Source: Candidatus Parvarchaeota archaeon (GTDB lineage: Archaea; Micrarchaeota; Micrarchaeia; Anstonellales; VGKX01). Taken from it: a DNA stretch of 5,810 bases. Where the stretch lies: positions 1 through 5,810 of the forward strand of contig VGKX01000074.1 in NCBI GenBank assembly GCA_016866895.1, in the 5' to 3' direction. The notes beneath the pieces were generated by a model. It saw only the letters and a list, made by a program, of their open reading frames with translations. It did not search any database and had not been told where the DNA came from. Positions 1 through 5,750 of the stretch are shown here, one piece after another (within the stretch, counting starts at the first letter, position 1; each line of letters starts with the position of its first letter). The position numbers and the translations under genes are program-made.

Positions 1-762
1 GTCTATTTTACCTGCCCTGTGCTTGAGCACTGCTGACTTGAAGTCCTCAAATATCTCATCCACCATGGATTGAATTATCTTTTTTTCCTCATCAGTCATG
101 GGTCTTGTGCTGTCGCCAATATCCTTGAACCTGCCTGATTTCACGATAGTCGTGTTCACGCCTATTTTTTCAAAAAGCGGGCTCAAGTCGGTAAATGTCG
201 CCCTGACTCCAATGCTTCCTGTAAGGGCCGCAGGCTCTGAGACAATGTAGTCAGTAGCTGCCCCGACATAATACCCGCCAGAGGCCGCCACTTCCCTAAA
301 GTATGCCACTTTAGGCTTTTTGCTTGCCTCAAGCGCATCATAAATTTCCCTTGTCGCTACAACCGAGCCGCCTGGGGAATCAACCACAAGCAAAATTGCC
401 TTGACATCGTCCCGACTGTCGGCCTGTGCAATCCTGCTTGCAATTGTTGAGGAGCCTGCAACCCCCTGACTAAATAGCCCGGGGCTTATGTCATCAGAAA
501 TTATCTCCCCGCGAATGTCAACAACGCCAATGCAGCCAGAGTCAAAAAGCCCCTTGGAAAATCCTTCCTTCTTTCCGCCTATTCCATCTCCTATTCCGGA
601 AAGTATCATGAACCCAAGAATTGCCCCAACTGAAATCACAAGCCCAAAAATTACAAGCAAGACAAGCCTATAGTCTTTTTTTTCTTTTGTCGCCTGCTGG
701 TTGCTTGCGCCTGCCCCTGTTGCCAGGTCAAGCCCATGGCGTCTATTCGCCTTTTTATCCAT
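1..762 (-). CDS. sppA: Signal peptide peptidase SppA, S49 serine protease (C-terminus cut off by window edge)
   Basis: Membrane-anchored protease that degrades cleaved signal peptides and other membrane-associated peptides. The frame gives 254 residues from the ATG at 762 to the window edge with no stop. Residues 1-30 are a charged cytoplasmic stretch, about 32-55 is one hydrophobic anchor, and about 76-254 is the S49 domain. Visible motifs are VDSPGGS (127-133), AASGGYY with the likely nucleophile Ser161, TGSIGV (181-186) and KSGRFKDIG with the likely general base Lys213. The Ser-Lys spacing of 52 is that of single-domain bacterial and archaeal SppA, so the protein is likely active. The missing C-terminus is probably a few tens of residues or somewhat more, judged from family length. 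The ATG is chosen because the anchor follows at the usual distance; in-frame GTGs at 771 and 780 are alternatives. I see no clear Shine-Dalgarno sequence. It is divergent from carS. Confidence 0.95.
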   Translation of the reverse strand, partial: MDKKANRRHGLDLATGAGASNQQATKEKKDYRLVLLVIFGLVISVGAILGFMILSGIGDGIGGKKEGFSKGLFDSGCIGVVDIRGEIISDDISPGLFSQGVAGSSTIASRIAQADSRDDVKAILLVVDSPGGSVVATREIYDALEASKKPKVAYFREVAASGGYYVGAATDYIVSEPAALTGSIGVRATFTDLSPLFEKIGVNTTIVKSGRFKDIGDSTRPMTDEEKKIIQSMVDEIFEDFKSAVLKHRAGKID

Positions 763-811
763 AGGAACCACGTTTCCCACCCGCCTTAGGCTAACCTTTT
801 GGTTTCGCAAC

Positions 812-821
812 AAATTTAAAG
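812..821. promoter_or_regulatory. TATA-like box between sppA and carS
   Basis: AAATTTAAAG is the most AT-rich word in the 79 bp between the two divergent genes. Its centre is about 25 bp before the carS ATG, the distance at which an archaeal TATA box would give a leaderless or nearly leaderless mRNA. On the opposite strand it reads CTTTAAATTT and would put an sppA start point near 790 with a leader of roughly 28 nt. Use in both directions is inference; no second convincing box is visible for sppA. Confidence 0.5.
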
Positions 822-841
822 CAATAATCTGTTATTTAGTA

Positions 842-1381
842 ATGCAAGAATTTTCAAACCTGATAATGGGCATTTTGCTTTTCATCATGCCCGCCTATTT
901 TGCAAACTCAGTGCCTGTCGTATTGGGGTTTGGGGCGCCAATTGACTTTGGACGGAATTTCGTTGACGGAAAGCGGCTGTTTGGGGATGGAAAGACGATT
1001 AGGGGATTTGTGGCAGGCATACTTGCAGGTACTTTAATCGGGCTTCTCCAGGCCGTCTTTCTTCCTGAAACACAGTTTGCCCTCTACAATAATGCGCAAG
1101 GCCATGCCCTCGCAGGCTTTCTTCTCTCAAGCGGCACAATGCTTGGGGATTTGGCAGGCAGCTTTTTCAAGCGCAGGCTTGGCTACAAGAGAGGCCAGCC
1201 TTCGTTTTTGCTTGACCAGCTCTTTTTCCTGCTTGTTGCCCTGGCGCTGGTCTTTCCATTTGCGCCAAAGTTTGTGCTTGACGCGCCAAACCTGGCATTC
1301 CTTTTTGCTTTCACCTACTTTATGCATGTGGCAAGCAATTATGCTGCAAACAGGCTTGGTCTAAAAAAAGTTCCCTGGTAA
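842..1381 (+). CDS. carS: CDP-archaeol synthase (CTP:2,3-di-O-geranylgeranyl-sn-glycero-1-phosphate cytidyltransferase)
   Basis: Integral membrane enzyme that transfers CMP from CTP to the unsaturated archaetidic acid precursor, giving the CDP-activated lipid from which archaeal phospholipid headgroups are made. The 179-residue product has the usual family length. Recognisable blocks are LPAYxAN-like MPAYFANSVPV (17-27), the signature PIDFGRNFVDGKRLFGDGKT (33-52) that carries the conserved Asp and Lys/Arg residues, GTMLGDLAGSFFKRR (98-112), RGQPSFLLDQ (117-126) and the typical C-terminal HVASNYAANRLGLKKVPW (162-179). Hydrophobic segments lie near 8-25, 55-75, 88-108, 124-142 and 148-166. The frame is open to 701, but the ATG at 842 fits the family N-terminus and the upstream TATA box. 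No Shine-Dalgarno sequence precedes it, so translation is probably leaderless. It converges with the membrane protein gene, with 67 bp between the stops. Confidence 0.97.
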   Translation: MQEFSNLIMGILLFIMPAYFANSVPVVLGFGAPIDFGRNFVDGKRLFGDGKTIRGFVAGILAGTLIGLLQAVFLPETQFALYNNAQGHALAGFLLSSGTMLGDLAGSFFKRRLGYKRGQPSFLLDQLFFLLVALALVFPFAPKFVLDAPNLAFLFAFTYFMHVASNYAANRLGLKKVPW

Positions 1382-1448
1382 TTAATTTCACAATAAAGAG
1401 TCTGCCTGCGATGCTCCGGCTTACTCAATAAGACTGTACGGTCCTTTG

Positions 1449-3023
1449 CTACTTTCTTTTTCTCCGTTTGAGCTGCTCAAGCTTCTCTATCGCCCGCTTT
1501 AGCGCCTCTTTCCTGTTTGCCTTGGAAGGGCTTGACTTTTCGGGCTTATCAGCTTTTTTCACCTTCGCAAGCTTCCTTGCCTGTGCGGCCTTTCCAACCT
1601 TTGCGGCAGAGGCGCCTGGAATTATGGTATATGTGATTGGCTGGTCTTCCTCCTGCCCTTCATCTTCATCAGAATAATCGGTCTTGGCTTGAATTCCGTC
1701 CAAATCCTCGTCTTCCCTCTGCCCTCCTTGCCCAGGTTCATCTGCAGCCTTTTCGTCCTCTTCAAGCTCCGCTTCGCTTTCCCTGGCCTCAAGCTTGCCG
1801 CCCTGTTCGCTTTTATCCGGGCTTACTTGCTCAATCGACGCGGATTCCTCGCCTTCGAATTCAGTTTCCCCAACAGGCTCAGGCTCGCTTTGCTCCCGCA
1901 GTTGCCTCTCCATCTTCCTTAGCCTCTGTGCAACCAAGGCTCTTGACTGCTCAAGCTTTTGCGCATCCAGCGTTTCAGCTTGCTGCAGGCTTTTCTGCAA
2001 ATCAACTTTGCCCTCTCCCAATCCGGATTCCTCGTAAACTGAAGCTGATTCAACCAAACCTGCCGATGCATTGGCCTGGGCCGAAAACAATTTGCCTTCG
2101 TCTATGACAAGCTCGCTATTGTCCGCAGGCCCGTGTTCCCCATCCATGGCCTCGTACTGCTCTTCAGGCCTTTTCCTTGAGTTTGCAAAATAGGTAATTG
2201 CCGCAAAAAGCACCACGGAAGCCAGTATCAGCAGCCCTATATACGGCGCATATCCGAGAAGCAGGCCCTGCAAATCCTTGTCAGCCTGCGTGGATGATGA
2301 AATTGCCGGGACTGAAGGCCCAGCCACTTCAATTTTTCTTTGGCCTTCAATTTCAAAGTCGGGCAAGTCAACAAAATAAGTGCCGGTTTTTTGCGGCACA
2401 AACCAGGCTTCGCCCCTGTCATCGGAAATAAGCCCAAGCTTTAAGCCAGCCGGGCCAAGCACTGCCACTTGCTGCTGCCTTATCGGCGCACCCTGCCAGT
2501 CATTGATGGAAAACCTTGTCTCCTTGCCGACAACCGCGTTTTTTATGCCTGAAAGCTTTGCAAGTTTTTTCTCATAGGTTACGGCAGGCCTTTCAAATAA
2601 CGCAAGCTGCTTGTCTGAAAGCCTGCCTTCAATCATCATAATTATTTCTACCTGTTTTGAGCCGTCAAGCTGCTGTGTTACCCAAATGGGCTTGCCATTC
2701 ACCATATCCGGGGCAGGAGTGTATGAAAACTTGTATTCGCCCAAAAGCGATGGCATCTGGTCTGAAACCGAAACCTTGAATCTGGGCTTTGGATTGGTGT
2801 TTTTTACGGTAAGCCTTGATATGGTGGTATAATCGTAGTCAACGGCCCCTGTAATAAGGCTGATTTTTTGCCTTGACTCATATTCAATGGCCCTTTTGAC
2901 CTCAATCCCGTCTTTGGAGTCATAGAAAAAGTCGGTTCTGGCAAACATGGCGCCTGCCAGTACCAAAAGCGCAACAAATGCAAACAGACAAATTGCTGTT
3001 TTTGCCCTCATCAATAACGCCAT
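1449..3023 (-). CDS. Hypothetical two-TM protein with Ig-like ectodomain and charge-segregated cytoplasmic tail
   Basis: I do not recognise the family. Seen in the 524 residues: a short basic N-terminus and hydrophobic segment (about 9-27, signal peptide or anchor); a beta-rich region of about 30-150; a second beta-sandwich-like region of about 158-234 with GAP..VAVLGP and DDRGEAWFVPQKTGTYFV, resembling Ig/carboxypeptidase-regulatory-like folds; a strong membrane helix (about 258-280) followed by SRKRP, which by the positive-inside rule puts the rest in the cytoplasm. The tail has a likely coiled coil (about 341-380), an acidic stretch (377-460: 34 Asp/Glu, 6 Lys/Arg) and a basic end (471-524: 21 Lys/Arg, 5 Asp/Glu). 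Family logic suggests an extracytoplasmic sensor or scaffold; the basic tail could touch nucleic acid, ribosomes or acidic partners, which is inference. A second Met at residue 5 (3011) could be the true start. It lies downstream of the HEAT/OB gene but has its own TATA box. Confidence 0.88.
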   Translation of the reverse strand: MALLMRAKTAICLFAFVALLVLAGAMFARTDFFYDSKDGIEVKRAIEYESRQKISLITGAVDYDYTTISRLTVKNTNPKPRFKVSVSDQMPSLLGEYKFSYTPAPDMVNGKPIWVTQQLDGSKQVEIIMMIEGRLSDKQLALFERPAVTYEKKLAKLSGIKNAVVGKETRFSINDWQGAPIRQQQVAVLGPAGLKLGLISDDRGEAWFVPQKTGTYFVDLPDFEIEGQRKIEVAGPSVPAISSSTQADKDLQGLLLGYAPYIGLLILASVVLFAAITYFANSRKRPEEQYEAMDGEHGPADNSELVIDEGKLFSAQANASAGLVESASVYEESGLGEGKVDLQKSLQQAETLDAQKLEQSRALVAQRLRKMERQLREQSEPEPVGETEFEGEESASIEQVSPDKSEQGGKLEARESEAELEEDEKAADEPGQGGQREDEDLDGIQAKTDYSDEDEGQEEDQPITYTIIPGASAAKVGKAAQARKLAKVKKADKPEKSSPSKANRKEALKRAIEKLEQLKRRKRK

Positions 3024-3198
3024 CCTGCTACTCTATTTCCTGCTCTTTATTTTGCCAGCCAGAATATATAAATATTTGTTTTTAATGGTAAACCATGAAC
3101 ATTGCTTTTTTGCCAATATCTAAGTTATTAAGATGACGTATCATTCCATTTGGCCACTGCCAAAAACGTTGCCAAAATTTCCGCCAATCCCCATGGCC
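3024..3198. other. Intergenic region between two minus-strand genes
   Basis: These 175 bp hold the TATA box above and no credible gene. The ATG-started plus-strand frames at 3085 and 3095 are only 12-13 codons. A short inverted repeat, TTGGC-CACT-GCCAA (3151-3164), and an ATGA-N4-TCAT motif (3133-3144) lie downstream of the HEAT/OB stop. They are too short to call a terminator with confidence, though T-runs of four and five (minus strand) lie between the stop and the repeat. Confidence 0.4.
3065..3072 (-). promoter_or_regulatory. TATA box for the two-TM protein gene
   Basis: On the minus strand this reads TTTATATA, a close match to the archaeal TATA consensus, preceded by a purine/A-rich stretch. 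Its centre is about 45 bp upstream of the ATG at 3023, predicting transcription from around 3042 and a leader of about 20 nt. That leader contains AGGAAATAGAGTAGCAGG, which has purine-rich words but no well-spaced Shine-Dalgarno sequence for either candidate Met. Confidence 0.65.
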
Positions 3199-4464
3199 CT
3201 ATCTTATTATCACAAGCTTTGAGCGCGGCCCTAGAAGCAGGCACTCCTCCCCTGTCAGCTGGTTTTTTTCGAAGCTGCAGCCAGAGAACTTTAGCCTGTC
3301 CCCAACCTCAATCCCGTTCCCCTTTGCCTCCTGGACATATGCGATGCACTGCCCTGTCGAATCCTTCAGGGAAATCCGGTATACAAAAGTGCTCTTTTTT
3401 CCCTTTTTTATCTCGACTTTTTCAATGCCGCTGACATCAAGCTCCTCGGTTGCAATCTTTTCCATGCCCTCCTTTAGCTCTCCTGCCCTTTTTGGCGAAT
3501 TTGCTCCAAGCAGCTGCTTTGCCGCAGCAAAGGCAGACCTCACTTCCATATTGATTTTTTGAAGCAGCCTCTTTTCCTCGCTTTTCAAATCCTTTTCTGT
3601 TATGCCTGGCTTTTTTGCAAGTGCCAGGACAGTTGTTGCAATTGCCCCGGGCTTCATATCTGGCTGACTTGGCGCTTCAAGGCCCGATGTTGCCTGCACC
3701 TGCTTTGCCGAATCTTGCGGCAATTTTTTTTCATCTTCTGCCTTTGCCGCAGCCTTATCCGCCTCTAATGGCTCAATATGGGCCTCATCTTCACTGACTT
3801 CCTGCCCAGCAAAATGCGCTTTTGTTTCTTGTTTCTCATGCCCGTGCATGCCTGGCTGAGGCTTTGTTTGCAAGACTCCTTCGCCAATCGTCTCAATTTC
3901 ATCTGGCTCGGGCTTTTGCGATTGTCCGGAATGGGAAATCATCGGTATTCCGGAAAGACTTTCCTGCGGTTTGCCTGCAGAACTTGATGAATCCGTTCCC
4001 TTTCCATCCACAAACAGCTTTTCTATGCTGCCAGACATGTGGCTTTTCCCTTTTTGGGAAAACAGTTTTTCAATTGAAGGCATGAGTTTTTTTCTCACGC
4101 TTTCCGGATTTGGGTCCTCGTCTTTTTTCTGCAAAAACAGCTGCTCCAGCTTTGAGGCCTCCGAGTCCCCTTCTATTTTTGCAAGCTCGAGTTTTGCTGT
4201 CTGCTTGACGCTCTCGTTCTTGTCGGCGCAAAGCTCAATAAGGCCGAAAACTGCCGTAGGGTCATTGCTTCTTTTTGAAAGCTCATAGACCACGCGAATC
4301 CTTATTTTTGGGTTTTCGTCAAATGAGAGTGAAATGAGTTTTTCAGTGCTGTAGGATGAAAAATCGTCACCCCTCACATCAAGCTTTGTCTGTGAAATAT
4401 CAGCTGCCACTGCACCGGAAACTTGCGCCGGTAACTGCTTTTTGCCCCCCTTTAGCCTTGCCAT
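3199..4464 (-). CDS. Hypothetical HEAT-repeat and OB-fold-like protein
   Basis: I do not recognise a named family. Three parts are visible in the 421 residues. About 38-97 looks like two HEAT-type helical pairs (NPKIRIRVVYELSKRSNDPT followed by AVFGLIEL..NESVKQTAKLELAKI), normally a protein-binding surface. About 98-270 is polar, rich in Glu, Lys, Ser and Gln and probably disordered; it carries SIEKLF twice (130-135, 146-151) and the related KLEQLF (105-110). About 272-345 is helical. About 346-421 resembles an OB fold: TFVYRISLKDSTGQCIAYVQ (359-378), then VGDRLKFSGC (387-396) and a closing LLLGPRSKLVIIR, the order of strands and the DxTG turn seen in RPA-type nucleic-acid-binding OB domains. 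A role in binding single-stranded DNA or RNA with a protein partner is inference; other OB-fold ligands are possible. Start: the ATG at 4464 follows AGGGAG at 4 nt. Confidence 0.88.
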   Translation of the reverse strand: MARLKGGKKQLPAQVSGAVAADISQTKLDVRGDDFSSYSTEKLISLSFDENPKIRIRVVYELSKRSNDPTAVFGLIELCADKNESVKQTAKLELAKIEGDSEASKLEQLFLQKKDEDPNPESVRKKLMPSIEKLFSQKGKSHMSGSIEKLFVDGKGTDSSSSAGKPQESLSGIPMISHSGQSQKPEPDEIETIGEGVLQTKPQPGMHGHEKQETKAHFAGQEVSEDEAHIEPLEADKAAAKAEDEKKLPQDSAKQVQATSGLEAPSQPDMKPGAIATTVLALAKKPGITEKDLKSEEKRLLQKINMEVRSAFAAAKQLLGANSPKRAGELKEGMEKIATEELDVSGIEKVEIKKGKKSTFVYRISLKDSTGQCIAYVQEAKGNGIEVGDRLKFSGCSFEKNQLTGEECLLLGPRSKLVIIR

Positions 4465-4468
4465 TCAA

Positions 4469-4474
4469 CTCCCT
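4469..4474 (-). promoter_or_regulatory. Shine-Dalgarno-like site of the HEAT/OB gene
   Basis: AGGGAG on the minus strand ends four bases before the ATG at 4464. Spacing is a little short, but it is the clearest ribosome-binding word before any start in the window and supports this start codon. It contrasts with the divergent glycosyltransferase gene, which has none. Confidence 0.55.
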
Positions 4475-4497
4475 TTTGCGCTTTTGCCTGGGAATCA

Positions 4498-4507
4498 ATA
4501 TAAAATA
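4498..4507 (-). promoter_or_regulatory. TATA box for the HEAT/OB gene
   Basis: ATTTTATATT on the minus strand, centred about 38 bp before the ATG at 4464. The predicted start of transcription is near 4476, giving a leader of about 12 nt that just includes the AGGGAG ribosome-binding word. Confidence 0.6.
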
Positions 4508-4524
4508 GCACCCCTTACTTGCAG

Positions 4525-4532
4525 TTTTATAA
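4525..4532 (+). promoter_or_regulatory. TATA box for the glycosyltransferase gene
   Basis: TTTTATAA lies about 30 bp before the ATG at 4559, so the mRNA is probably leaderless or has only a few untranslated bases. The surrounding 14 bp AGTTTTATAAACAG (4523-4536) recur exactly at 5712-5725, before the next plus-strand start. Confidence 0.65.
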
Positions 4533-4558
4533 ACAGGGCAAATTATAGCATCTCCAAT

Positions 4559-5377
4559 ATGGCGACAAAAAACGGGCAGGGGCAGGCCATTAAAAAGATC
4601 CAGGGCCTTGTTGACCCAGGGCACAAAACCATTGTGCCGATTAAAGGCGACCTTGTGCCAAAGCATGGGCACATCAAGGCAAGCGTTGTCATACCAGCTT
4701 TCATGGAAGAGAAAAACATCGCCTCAACCCTGCAGTCATTGTCAGGGCAGAAGGTTTCTTTCAACTTTGAAGTAATTGTATCTGACGCCTCCAGTACTGA
4801 CAAGACGGTAAAAATTGCAAAGTCCCGGGGGGCCAAGGTCTTGATTAGCCCAAAAACCACAATCGGTGTTGGTAGGGCCATCGGGCTGCTTGCGGCCAAA
4901 GGCGAGATACTTGTCTTTACAAGCGCAGACACGGTTTTTGAGCAAGGATGGCTGCAAAACATCGTGGCCCCATTTGAAAATCCGGGCGTTGCCGCAGTTC
5001 TTGGCCGCTTTAGGCCAAAAGAGGGCACGGTTTTTGAAAATTTCTTTTGCGACTGCCTGCTTTTCCCTGCGGCAAAACTCCTTGCATATCTGCACATGTA
5101 TTATGCAAACGGGGATGCGATGGCAATAAGAAAAAGCGTCTATACCTATATTGGGGGGATTAACAGGGAGCTTGTGACTGCCGAGGACACGGACATTGCA
5201 ATGCGGGCGTCAAGGATTGGCAGGGTCGTGTTTTGCGATTCGGCAAGGGCCATAATATCCATGCGCCGGATTAGAAAGTGGGGCTACCCGCGCTTTATCC
5301 TTTTCCACACGGCAAATTTTTTCATGACAACACTGTTCAACAAGCCGTTTGGAAAGTATGAGGCAATACGGGATTGA
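4559..5377 (+). CDS. Family 2 (GT-A) glycosyltransferase
   Basis: Likely transfers a sugar from a nucleotide-sugar or dolichol-phosphate-sugar donor to an envelope glycan, lipid or protein; donor and acceptor cannot be read from the sequence. The 272-residue product has the GT2 layout: ASVVIPAFMEEKNIASTLQS (41-60), FEVIVSDASSTDKT (70-83) for nucleotide binding, EILVFTSADT (116-125) with Asp124 in the metal-binding position, and TAEDTDIAMR (207-216) with Glu209/Asp210 as the likely catalytic-base motif. It has an N-terminal extension of about 40 residues and no strong membrane helix; about 244-261 is moderately hydrophobic and could touch the membrane. The DXD site reads SAD, not DAD. The frame is open back to 4442, but the ATG at 4559 fits the TATA box and avoids overlapping the divergent gene's promoter. 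No Shine-Dalgarno sequence is present. Confidence 0.93.
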   Translation: MATKNGQGQAIKKIQGLVDPGHKTIVPIKGDLVPKHGHIKASVVIPAFMEEKNIASTLQSLSGQKVSFNFEVIVSDASSTDKTVKIAKSRGAKVLISPKTTIGVGRAIGLLAAKGEILVFTSADTVFEQGWLQNIVAPFENPGVAAVLGRFRPKEGTVFENFFCDCLLFPAAKLLAYLHMYYANGDAMAIRKSVYTYIGGINRELVTAEDTDIAMRASRIGRVVFCDSARAIISMRRIRKWGYPRFILFHTANFFMTTLFNKPFGKYEAIRD

Positions 5378-5456
5378 ATTGAATAAAGAGAAGGATTTGA
5401 AAAGAGCCAAGCTGATAGTGTCAGTGATTGCATTTTCGTGTTGCAATTTGGAGAGG

Positions 5457-5466
5457 GTTTTTAAAC
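5457..5466 (+). promoter_or_regulatory. Possible TATA box for a small RNA
   Basis: GTTTTTAAAC, centred about 26 bp before position 5488, where a run of self-complementary sequence begins. The match is only moderate and its support comes from the distance to the hairpins that follow. Confidence 0.3.
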
Positions 5467-5475
5467 ATTTTTTTT
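5458..5475 (+). terminator. T-tract terminator candidate behind the glycosyltransferase gene
   Basis: Runs of five and eight T (5458-5462, 5468-5475) lie about 80-95 bp after the stop codon. Archaeal transcription commonly ends at U-tracts without a hairpin. The first run overlaps a possible TATA box, so the two readings compete or coexist. Confidence 0.4.
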
Positions 5476-5485
5476 GACAAAGCAT

Positions 5486-5570
5486 AGCCCAAGGAAATTG
5501 GGTTGAGTGGGTGGGCGATGGAGCCTTCGGGTGTACCATCCCCAACCTTACATTAACTTTTCTGCTTTTC
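5486..5570 (+). ncRNA. Candidate structured small RNA with UUCG tetraloop
   Basis: No family recognised. Visible pairing: GGTTG (5501-5505) with CAACC (5543-5547); GGG (5513-5515) and ATGG (5518-5521) with CCATCCC (5536-5542), leaving CG bulged; GCC (5523-5525) with GGT (5530-5532) closing a cUUCGg loop, one of the most stable RNA tetraloops. A 5' hairpin, CCCAA-GGAAA-TTGGG (5488-5502), shares bases with the large stem and would compete with it, so a switch is conceivable. T-rich words at 5558-5561 and 5566-5569 could end the transcript at about 80 nt. ACA follows the stem by two bases (5550-5552), but the hairpin lacks the open pocket expected of an H/ACA guide RNA. It could also be DNA-level symmetry with no transcript. 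Confidence 0.35.
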
Positions 5571-5656
5571 ATGCCTGAATGCATCCAATCCCACTTCTTT
5601 AGAATCATTTGGAAAATGCACATGGGGTGAAACCCACTGCTAAGGCTTCGGGTAGA

Positions 5657-5666
5657 CAAACGTTTG
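5657..5666. repeat. 10-bp perfect palindrome
   Basis: CAAACGTTTG, self-complementary over all ten bases, about 50 bp upstream of the TATA box at 5714. That is a plausible place for a dimeric regulator to bind, but a palindrome of this size can occur by chance. Confidence 0.25.
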
Positions 5667-5713
5667 CGAATCATTCCCCAACATTCCTGCAAATGACTGC
5701 TTTCTGTGGGTAG

Positions 5714-5721
5714 TTTTATAA
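5714..5721 (+). promoter_or_regulatory. TATA box for the gene at the right edge
   Basis: TTTTATAA inside the same 14-bp word as the glycosyltransferase promoter. The predicted start of transcription is around 5743-5747, right at the candidate start codons. Confidence 0.55.
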
Positions 5722-5750
5722 ACAGTTAAAGCAAAACTAAGATTGATGCT

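Larger units (their letters stand above)
5378..5745. other. Long non-coding stretch
   Basis: About 370 bp after the glycosyltransferase stop without a credible protein gene on either strand. It contains a T-tract, a possible second promoter box, a UUCG-capped hairpin, a second segment sharing short words with the first, a 10-bp palindrome and the promoter box of the next gene. The minus-strand frame through it lacks any recognisable protein motif and overlaps the glycosyltransferase 3' end. Confidence 0.6.

Noticed and set aside
701..841. Upstream extension of carS to an ATG at 701
   Set aside because: It would overlap the divergent sppA coding sequence and adds 47 residues not seen in the CarS family; the TATA box lies inside the extension.
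1382..1448. Hairpin terminator between the convergent carS and membrane protein genes
   Set aside because: No stem followed by a T-run is visible in these 67 bp.
1637..2107. Plus-strand open frame of 156 codons opposite the membrane protein tail
   Set aside because: Pro/Leu/Ala/Arg-rich product typical of the reverse strand of an acidic, low-complexity coding stretch.
3085..3137. Short plus-strand peptides starting at 3085 or 3095
   Set aside because: Only 12-13 codons; the TATA box nearby matches the consensus on the minus strand and is explained by the membrane protein gene.
4442..4558. Upstream extension of the glycosyltransferase to an ATG at 4442
   Set aside because: It would overlap the start of the HEAT/OB gene and both TATA boxes, and the added residues show no family similarity.
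4543..5097. Minus-strand open frame of 184 codons opposite the glycosyltransferase
   Set aside because: It lies antisense to a gene with clear GT2 motifs, its own product has no domain, and it would run over the divergent promoter.
5405..5435. C/D box guide RNA around CTGA and GTGATTG
   Set aside because: Only one CTGA and one imperfect box C are present, in D'-C' order without outer C and D boxes.
5513..5653. Fluoride (crcB) riboswitch
   Set aside because: GGGCGATGGAG resembles the 5' part, but the CGCC pseudoknot strand does not follow in place and the GCTGATG-CTCC 3' part is absent (only GCTAAGGCTTC is seen).
5210..5692. Minus-strand open frame of 160 codons across the long gap
   Set aside because: It overlaps the 3' end of the glycosyltransferase, has no recognisable motif or promoter, and crosses the hairpin elements. 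Its composition reads like an antisense shadow.
5486..5700. SRP RNA, RNase P RNA, tRNA or H/ACA RNA
   Set aside because: Checked both strands by eye: no GGAAG/AGCA helix 8 motif, no GAGGAAAGTCC block, no tRNA T-loop sequence, and no open pseudouridylation pocket beside the ACA.
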